Assembly (NCBI GenBank): GCA_016618085.1
Contig: JABLTG010000261.1
Coordinates: 6,608-18,261, forward strand
Length of the DNA stretch: 11,654 bases
Direction: 5' to 3'
Origin: Neovahlkampfia damariscottae
Taxonomy: Eukaryota > Heterolobosea > Selenaionea > Neovahlkampfiida > Neovahlkampfiidae
Under the pieces are notes generated by a model. The model was not told the DNA's origin. It worked only from the letters and a program-made list of their open reading frames with translations, and ran no database searches. Shown here piece after piece: positions 7,157 through 11,654 of this stretch. Within the stretch, counting starts at the first letter, position 1; the number at the start of each line of letters is the position of its first letter. Position numbers and translations under genes: made by a program.

Positions 7157-7609
7157 CTATCCTTTGTGGTGACTGTTGCTTTGTTTATCTCCATCGCAAG
7201 AAATAGATCCTTTCTTACCCATATTTCTAGGTGGTTTACCATCAATAGAAGCATGTCTAAGACCTTCAATAAGAGCATTTCCTTCTTCAAGTGTTTTTTC
7301 ATCAGTCATTAAAGTTAAAGCAACATCTGAACAAAAACAAGTTTCTTTGTCTTTACAAATGGATCTGTATTTTTCTACTTCTTCTGGAGTTTTATGAAGT
7401 GAAAAGTGAATATTTTTACATCCTTCTTGATGACATGCTTTACAATGTCCAACTGAAAGAACTGTTTCACTGAATGGTGAATTTCCTGAGATTTTTGGGA
7501 GCTTTGGATTATTTGGCATGCACATTTCAGCTTGGTCACCTGATGTTGAAGGTGAAGCGATGATGAATTGAACTAGTAGTACTAGAGTGAGACAAAAAAA
7601 TAATTTCAT
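7157..7609 (-). CDS. Small secreted cysteine-rich protein, unknown (150 aa)
   Basis: Single exon starting at ATG 7609. Residues 1-19 form a clear signal peptide (MKLFFCLTLVLLVQFIIAS), with likely cleavage near ASPSTSG. The mature part has eight Cys: one in AEMCMP, three in GHCKACHQEGC, then SIC, TCFC and SISC. It also contains a charged helix-like segment (TPEEVEKYRS) and a Gly/Pro/basic part (DGKPPRNMGKKG). The C-terminus is His/Lys-rich (SHHKG). CxxC pairs could form disulfides or bind metal. I do not recognise the family. A decayed copy follows upstream at 7736-7886, so the gene belongs to a locally duplicating family. AATAAA (7156-7151) begins right after the TAG stop. Confidence 0.8.
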   Translation of the reverse strand: MKLFFCLTLVLLVQFIIASPSTSGDQAEMCMPNNPKLPKISGNSPFSETVLSVGHCKACHQEGCKNIHFSLHKTPEEVEKYRSICKDKETCFCSDVALTLMTDEKTLEEGNALIEGLRHASIDGKPPRNMGKKGSISCDGDKQSNSHHKG

Positions 7610-7612
7610 TTT

Positions 7613-7640
7613 GATTGGACAACGATCAATTATCCAATCA
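7613..7640 (-). promoter_or_regulatory. Inverted pair of CCAAT boxes at the secreted-protein gene
   Basis: GATTGG at 7613-7618 lies only 4 nt before the ATG, and CCAATCA at 7634-7640 lies 25 nt before it, in the opposite orientation. Both boxes recur with the same spacing from the ATG in the degraded duplicate (7890-7895 and 7911-7915), which shows that the duplicated unit included the promoter. Confidence 0.5.
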
Positions 7641-7735
7641 ATTTCAATGACTTAATACAGAAAGAGATTGGTGATTTCCCTTCCTTTGACTTGTATTTCT
7701 GGGGATCACAAGGTATACCTTCAACAAAAAATAAT

Positions 7736-7886
7736 TTAAAAGAAATCACCTTTTCTAGGTGGTGTCCATCCACTAAAGACCTTTAAATAAGAGTTCCCTT
7801 CTTCAATTGGATGAACATCAACAAGAATAAGAAACACACATATAGTTGATGGTGCAAAAGCAAGTCGAAAGAGAAAGAGGTTTCAT
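7736..7886 (-). pseudogene. Degraded duplicate of the secreted Cys-rich gene
   Basis: The ATG at 7886 sits in the same CATTTTGATTGG context as the intact gene, and its first codons are MKPLSLS instead of MKLFFCL. That frame stops after about 22 codons (YSC-stop). Another frame then encodes EEGNSYLKVF...GWTPPRKG-D-F-F-stop, which matches EEGNALIEGL...DGKPPRNMGKKG near the C-terminus of the intact protein. The central part, holding most of the cysteines, is deleted. Upstream similarity (AATACAG, TTCCCTTCC) extends to about 7962, so a unit of about 270-280 bp was tandemly copied. A short spliced product cannot be excluded, but a relic is more likely. Confidence 0.65.
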
Positions 7887-7998
7887 TTTGATTGGTCAGA
7901 TGATTGAACACCAATAATAAATACAGAGTCTCCAGTTTTTTAAAATTCCCTTCCTGTTCAAAGTTAACTTTTTTTTTCCTTTTAATTTTTTTCATTAT

Positions 7999-8004
7999 GA
8001 TTGG
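7999..8004 (+). promoter_or_regulatory. ATTGG/CCAAT box before the PB1-UBA gene
   Basis: GATTGG ends 16 nt before ATG 8020. It is on the plus strand, so the CCAAT reads on the opposite strand relative to this gene. The position matches other genes here. Confidence 0.4.
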
Positions 8005-8019
8005 ATAAAACAATTCTAA

Positions 8020-8773
8020 ATGGATCAAGTTCAAGTAGTGATGGACGAAATACAAATCAAAATTTATTTTCGAAATGAAATAAAAAGAATCACCATCAAA
8101 GAAACAATTTCTTTATTCCAATTTCAAAAAGAAGTCATAAAAAACTCAGAAATTCTTGAATTTTTAGATGAAGAAGAAGACTGGTCTGAAAAGGAAAAAC
8201 TAAATATTTTTTAGGTGTACCATTGACTCTGAAGAAACTTGGAGAGAATGTAAAAATGTATACAAGAAAGAACTTGTCCCAAAAATTTTAAAAATCAAAC
8301 TTCAAGACAGAGTAGCTTCAGAAGTGTTTCAAGATGCTTTTATGACACTTGGCTCAAATGTATCTGAACTATTTTCAAGTTTTACTGATTCATTTCTCAC
8401 TGTAACAACAACACCAATGGAAACTGGAAGCACATCATCCACAGAAAGTTTTGTAAAACCAAATATGACTATGACTCCAGTTTTACCAAACAAACCGATT
8501 TATAGACCTGTTTATCCACCTTGTTCCATTCCAAATGAAACAAAAACTGTACCAAAACAAAAACAAGAAAAATCAAAAAATGAAGTGAAACATGAAGTTC
8601 AAATTCTTAAATCAAATACTACAACTCCTTTATTTGATAGAGAAACACAAATTAAACTTCAATTATTAAAAGATATGGGATTTGAAAATGAACAAAAGAA
8701 TCTTTATCTTTTGAAGAAATTTAACAATGACATTGAATCAGTAGTTAGAGAATCTCTTTCAAATATTTTCTAA
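8020..8773 (+). CDS. PB1 + UBA protein, p62/NBR1-like selective autophagy receptor (240 aa)
   Basis: Two exons, 8020-8183 and 8215-8773, with a 31-nt GT-AG intron (8184-8214, contains ACTAAAT). Splicing gives 241 codons and restores Trp55. The N-terminal PB1 domain (about residues 10-85) has basic residues in its first strands (K14, R18, K22, R23) and an acidic OPCA-type motif DEEED-W-CTI-DSEE (D50-E62). It therefore has both faces needed for head-to-tail polymerisation, as in p62. A low-complexity Thr/Pro/Lys middle follows. The C-terminal UBA (198-240) has LKDMGF and NLYLLKKFNNDIESVV, close to the NBR1 UBA pattern. A possible LIR (Atg8-binding) motif is F115-L-T-V118 after Asp113. No ZZ or FW domain is present. 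The role in delivering ubiquitinated cargo is inferred. AATAAA is at 8777-8782. Confidence 0.8.
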
Positions 8774-8812
8774 ATGAATAAATATCACTCATTTTTTTAA
8801 CCAAATCCACCA

Positions 8813-9256
8813 ATGAAATATTTTCCAAAAAACATCCTCAAACAAACAATCAAAAACTCTTTTTTTTTTTCATTTGGATTTTTGTCTCTTCATTATTATA
8901 ACAGCTATCAAGCAAATGCAAAATTCAAAGAAATTGAAATGAAAAATATTTTTGAGACTTTTGAAGAAAAGCCAACAGAAGAAATATTTGAAACTATTTT
9001 GAAAAATAAAAACATAACTTTGGAAAGAATAATAACAAATGGACAAACTACACCTCCAGGTGAGTGGTATAATCAAGATAGAGATGAATGGGTTCTTCTT
9101 TTAAAAGGAAGTGCTTTGATGCTATTTGAAGATAATAAAATTCAAACATTGAACTCTGGAGATTATTTGTTGATTCCAAAATTTTATAAACATCGAGTAC
9201 AATGGATAGATCCTGATAATGAATGTATTTGGCTTGCATTGCATTTCAATGATTAG
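8813..9256 (+). CDS. Membrane-anchored small cupin-domain protein (147 aa)
   Basis: Single exon, starting only 39 bp after the PB1-UBA stop. Residues 1-35 form a basic, then hydrophobic leader (NSFFFSFGFLSLHYYNSY): either a mitochondrial presequence or a membrane anchor. From residue 44 the protein follows a bacterial small cupin family: IFETFEEKPTEEIFETIL, then ITLERIITNGQTTPPGEWYNQ, DRDEWVLLLKGSALMLFE, and GDYLLIPKFYKHRVQWIDPD ending in LALHF. These cover the two cupin motifs of a single-barrel cupin. The classical HxH of motif 1 is replaced by W-Y-N-Q-D-R-D-E, as I recall in this subfamily, while H161-equivalent KHRV remains. The reaction is unknown. Close resemblance to bacterial versions and lack of introns suggest transfer from bacteria. 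Confidence 0.8.
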   Translation: MKYFPKNILKQTIKNSFFFSFGFLSLHYYNSYQANAKFKEIEMKNIFETFEEKPTEEIFETILKNKNITLERIITNGQTTPPGEWYNQDRDEWVLLLKGSALMLFEDNKIQTLNSGDYLLIPKFYKHRVQWIDPDNECIWLALHFND

Positions 9257-9272
9257 TTTCATTACCATTACA

Positions 9273-10363
9273 TTATTTTTTATTTAAGATTTTATCAATT
9301 TTTTGTTGACTTGATTCTTCATCATTATCGTCATCATCATCATCATCGTCATCATATTCAATGATATTGATGTCATCTTCTTTATCTGGATCATTACTAT
9401 TCCCATAATTCATCAAATTGGTGATCATATCAATGATTTGTTGATGAAGTGATTTTCCATTTTTTCGTTTTGAAATTTTACCAGATTTTTCATAAATTAG
9501 TTTTAAAGCTGTATTAAACTTTTTTTCAGTTGACATAATGTAAAAAAATTGACCATTTTGAAATTTAGTACTAACTTTTAAAGATTCAAATGCTCTAATT
9601 TGTCTCATACATTCACCCAATAATACAGCTCCATAATTGTCCAAAGGAAATTTCTCTTTCATCCAAATAACTGCTTCATAACCAAGAAATGACTTTTCAA
9701 TCATTTTATTTTTATACTTTTGTGAAGATAATTCAAAACCTTCATAAGAAGACATCATTGAGTTATACAAATTTTCAACATTATTTCTATTAGAAATAAA
9801 TGATTGAACCAATTTAAATTGATTAAAATTTTCTGTAACAGTTGCAATAAAAGAGTTTTTCATATCATCATTGTGAAATGGAATGGTGAAACGAAATAGA
9901 TGTGATGAATTACTGAATTTCTTTTCTGGCTCCACAATATGTTGAATTGCGTGTACATCAATGAGCACTTGAAATGTTTCTAAAATACACTCTTCAGTTT
10001 TCATCTCAAAAAGTTTTGATTCCCATTCAAAAATGTAGTTTACAACTTCAGAAGCTGTCAAAAAATTTGTTAGTTTCATATTTTTTTTGTATACCAATAA
10101 AACAATCTGGATAAGTTTTTAAACGAAATTTTCTTGTTTTTGGTAGTGAGTTTCCTTTGATGTAATTCACTAAACTCGTAAAAACTTCTTGAAACTTTTT
10201 ATTTTTTCAATTTTTTTTTTTTTTTTACTTGATGGTTTTCCAGTTTTGTTATTTGTAATTCCAGGTTCCATACACTTGAATAAGGATATTTCACAGATAA
10301 AAGAACTGGTGATGGTGACGACACAGGTGAGAAATCTTCTTCTTTTTCTGAATCCATTCCCAT
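9273..10363 (-). CDS. Tandem DEP-domain protein with poly-Asp tail (three exons, about 336-338 aa)
   Basis: Exons 10363-10229, 10194-10095 and 10054-9273; introns of 34 and 40 nt, the second containing CTAAC. The start is ATG 10363 (MGMDSEK) or ATG 10357 (MDSEK); both are in frame. DEP1 (about residues 44-132) spans all splice sites: LVNYIKGNSL, RKFRLKTYPDCF, then ASEVVNYIF and HLFRF. DEP2 (about 170-250) has NLYNSMM, KSFLGYEAVIWMKEKF, YGAVLLGECMRQI and FYIM. DEP domains dock to membranes, GPCRs or lipids in signalling proteins, so a scaffold role is inferred. The tail (about 305-336) is acidic, with a run of nine Asp, and ends basic. No RGS, GEF or kinase domain is present. The gene ends 16 bp from the convergent cupin gene. 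Confidence 0.87.
9320..9359. repeat. (ATC/GTC)n trinucleotide tract encoding poly-Asp
   Basis: CATCATCGTC-type repeats on the plus strand read as GAT/GAC (Asp) codons near the C-terminus of the DEP protein. They are likely to vary in length. Confidence 0.8.
10211..10226. repeat. 16-nt T homopolymer in DEP intron 1
   Basis: Sixteen T on the plus strand lie just after the GT donor of the 34-nt intron 10228-10195. The intron is therefore mostly poly-A on its sense strand, rather than pyrimidine-rich. Confidence 0.8.
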
Positions 10364-10478
10364 TGGCGAAAATATGAGATTGACAAATAGATTTTTATCA
10401 AAGAATTCAAAAACGAAACAATACCAGCACACTTCCTCATTTTTTGAGATTAATTTCTTTGAGAACTACAAAGAAAAT

Positions 10479-11419
10479 TTATTCAAAAGTAATGATCTCT
10501 TCAACTGCTGTATCTTCTTCTAAAGTATTATAACATTTTGTAACATATTTGCAACCTGGGCATTGCTTTTGAGTTACGTATCTAAAACCACATGAACGAC
10601 GTCCTCTAAAATAATTGCATTTATATTTTTTGACTCTAACATATTTGCATGGTGAACAAGTTCTAACTTTACGACATGTAGTTTTTGGTGGTGTATTCGA
10701 ACCTGATCCTGAACCTGAACCACATTTTTTTTGACAAACTTTATTGGCAGCTGAGTTGAATGAACTTCCTTGACCAATACTTTGAGCAAATGCTGAACAT
10801 GAGCAATATCCAAATTGTTGTGTTGCTACTTTAGCAGCGAATTGATTCATAATGTATCTGCCACTGGCAACAACAGAACTTCTATCAGCACTAGCTCCAT
10901 ACATATCTTTGACTTCCATTTCAAATCTGTCAAAGGCAGCTTTCATATCGCTATTTGTTGGTTTTTGACCTGTTTTACATAAATTTCTGAATTTATTGAT
11001 AATTTGCATTAATGATAATCTGGCGTTCATATTTCTAATTTTTTGATTTGCAGAAAATAAAGCATCTTTTGCCCAGTCATCTATTTGAAAAACTTGTCAA
11101 AAAAAAAGTGAAAGGTTTTTACCTGGATCTTCTCTTTTACAGTATTGTTGCCATTTTGATTTCCAAGAATGATATCCTGACAATGTACGGATATTAAAGT
11201 ACACGTTTTTTGAACATGAACAAGTATGTTCACAAGTAAATTTTGGTGGACTAGAAAAAATTAATTATTATTTAATTTTTACCAGTGAACACTTAATCCT
11301 TCTGCAGATAAAATGTCTGATTCTGTTTCAAGTATTCCTGCTCCTTGAGCACATGGAACTGGTGTTGAAAGTATTTGTAATGAAAAAGTGAACAAAATAA
11401 GGAGAAACAACTTTTGCAT
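10479..11419 (-). CDS. Secreted cysteine-rich protein with mirror-symmetric Cys module (three exons, 288 aa)
   Basis: Exons 11419-11283, 11250-11123 and 11080-10479 sum to 867 nt (289 codons); introns are 32 and 42 nt. The signal peptide is about residues 1-19 (MQKLFLLILFTFSLQILST). An N-terminal Cys cluster follows (C46, C52, C56, C58, C83), then a helical region about 90-175 with few Cys (C123) and C181/C183/C204/C208. A GSGSGSGS linker (209-216) leads to a basic C-terminal module with eight Cys at 224, 230, 233, 243, 252, 262, 265 and 271. The gaps are 5-2-9-8-9-2-5, symmetric about the centre. The end is acidic (EEDTAVEEIITFE). I do not recognise the family; a secreted or surface structural or defence role would be a guess. 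AATAAA (10483-10478) overlaps the stop. Confidence 0.82.
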
Positions 11420-11447
11420 TTTTTTGACTGAAAATTAAGATGAGGTA

Positions 11448-11496
11448 ATTGGTCAAAACAAGGAAAAATGATTGGTCAAATACACAGAAAAATTGG
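11448..11496 (-). promoter_or_regulatory. Three CCAAT boxes before the secreted Cys-rich gene
   Basis: ATTGG on the plus strand occurs at 11448-11452, 11471-11475 and 11492-11496, all in the same orientation (CCAAT on the coding strand), spaced 23 and 21 nt. They lie 29, 52 and 73 nt before ATG 11419. The first two share ATTGGTCAAA. Confidence 0.55.
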
Positions 11497-11514
11497 TGAT
11501 TGCAATTATTTATT

Positions 11515-11592
11515 TCATTTACATCCACACCCACTTGTAAACTGGCAAAAGTGACCAAAATGATCATTTTCATCAGTCTTGCAATCTACTCA
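11515..11592 (-). CDS. Possible 3' exon of another secreted Cys-rich gene
   Basis: A minus-strand frame reads VDCKTDEND-HFGHFC-QFTSGCGCK-stop, with the TGA at 11517-11515 followed directly by AATAAATAA. The Cys-rich end and stop-adjacent AATAAA resemble the other secreted genes here. Going upstream, the frame meets a TGA near 11596, so a splice acceptor (AG near 11594-11598) is required, but I find no convincing donor before the window edge. It could also be chance or 3' sequence of a non-coding RNA, because two strong hairpins start inside its upstream end. Confidence 0.35.
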
Positions 11593-11646
11593 GATTGAGT
11601 AGAAAGGAGTTGGGTCTCAACGCCTGAATCATATAGACCCAGACTC
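11585..11646. other. Two adjacent strong hairpins, possible structured RNA
   Basis: Hairpin 1: TCTACTCA-GAT-TGAGTAGA (11585-11603), a perfect 8-bp stem with a 3-nt loop. After a 3-nt spacer, hairpin 2: GAGT-TGGGTCT (11607-11617) pairs with AGACCCA-[G]-ACTC (11635-11646). This gives 11 bp with a single bulged G and a 17-nt loop. The stretch is also richer in G+C than its surroundings. No tRNA T-arm, snRNA or SRP motif was found. Strand is unknown; the element may continue past the window edge. Confidence 0.5.
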
Positions 11647-11654
11647 ATATTTAG

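Noticed and set aside
7783-8055. Minus-strand frame of 90 codons
   Set aside because: It passes through the pseudogene and the PB1-UBA start in a frame unlike the parent secreted protein, with no ATG near a promoter box.
9570-9600. Possible intron in DEP2 (GTTAGTACT donor-like)
   Set aside because: The unspliced frame reads LKVSTKFQNGQFFYIM, which fits the DEP fold. Removing it would delete a conserved strand.
10189-10432. Open frames on both strands over the DEP 5' region
   Set aside because: The plus frame is antisense. The minus frame contains DEP exon 1 but reads through its intron (VKKKKKLKK) and begins at a GTG, so only the spliced version with an ATG start is kept.
11281-11573. Minus-strand 81-codon frame (MKMIILV...)
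   Set aside because: It crosses the CCAAT promoter and the signal-peptide exon of the 288-aa gene in another frame. Its hydrophobic start is not followed by anything gene-like.
11585-11654. tRNA at the right edge
   Set aside because: Two stems suggested it, but there is no TTCRA T-loop, no 7-bp acceptor closing the arms, and the loop sizes are wrong.
1-11654. Bacterial operon, Shine-Dalgarno sites or mobile element ends
   Set aside because: Introns, eukaryotic domains and CCAAT/AATAAA signals show a eukaryotic nuclear region. No transposase, terminal inverted repeats or target-site duplications were seen.

Overview
The window looks like a compact, AT-rich nuclear region from a microbial eukaryote (protist). 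It has GT-AG spliceosomal introns, all only 27-42 nt by my reading; a nuclear-type tRNA-Gly with a short anticodon-loop intron; eukaryote-specific domains (WW, PH, DEP, PB1+UBA, AIG1/ADTRP-type membrane hydrolase); and gaps between genes of only tens to a few hundred bases. A long DUF4116 repeat protein fits free-living amoebae or amoeboflagellates such as heteroloboseans or anaeramoebids, but I cannot fix the taxon from sequence alone. The standard genetic code is used.

Left part (1-2661). A partial class I SAM methyltransferase runs off the left edge. A tRNA-Gly(GCC) separates it from a complete tandem copy with four exons. Next come an intronless AIG1/ADTRP-like membrane hydrolase (all on the minus strand) and a 65-aa small membrane protein on the plus strand.

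Middle (2683-7062). On the minus strand lie a four-exon crotonase-fold protein (enoyl-CoA isomerase-like) and a five-exon WW + Gln/Tyr-rich linker + PH adaptor. Divergent from the latter is a 746-aa intronless solenoid of about 27 DUF4116-type repeats.

Right part (7157-11654). A small secreted Cys-rich protein is followed by a degraded duplicate of itself. Then come a PB1+UBA protein resembling a stripped-down p62/NBR1 autophagy receptor, a membrane-anchored cupin of bacterial type, a tandem DEP-domain protein with a poly-Asp tail, and a 288-aa secreted Cys-rich protein with a mirror-symmetric cysteine module. The right edge holds two strong adjacent hairpins and possibly the 3' end of another secreted gene.

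Gene expression features repeat across the window. A CCAAT/ATTGG box usually lies 16-37 nt from the start codon, implying short 5' leaders. AATAAA often overlaps or touches the stop codon, implying very short 3' UTRs. Two convergent gene pairs end within 16-21 bp of each other. There are no operons in the bacterial sense. Several genes could act in lipid or acyl-CoA metabolism (AIG1-like hydrolase, enoyl-CoA isomerase-like protein), but the neighbourhood is otherwise a mixture of unrelated functions.
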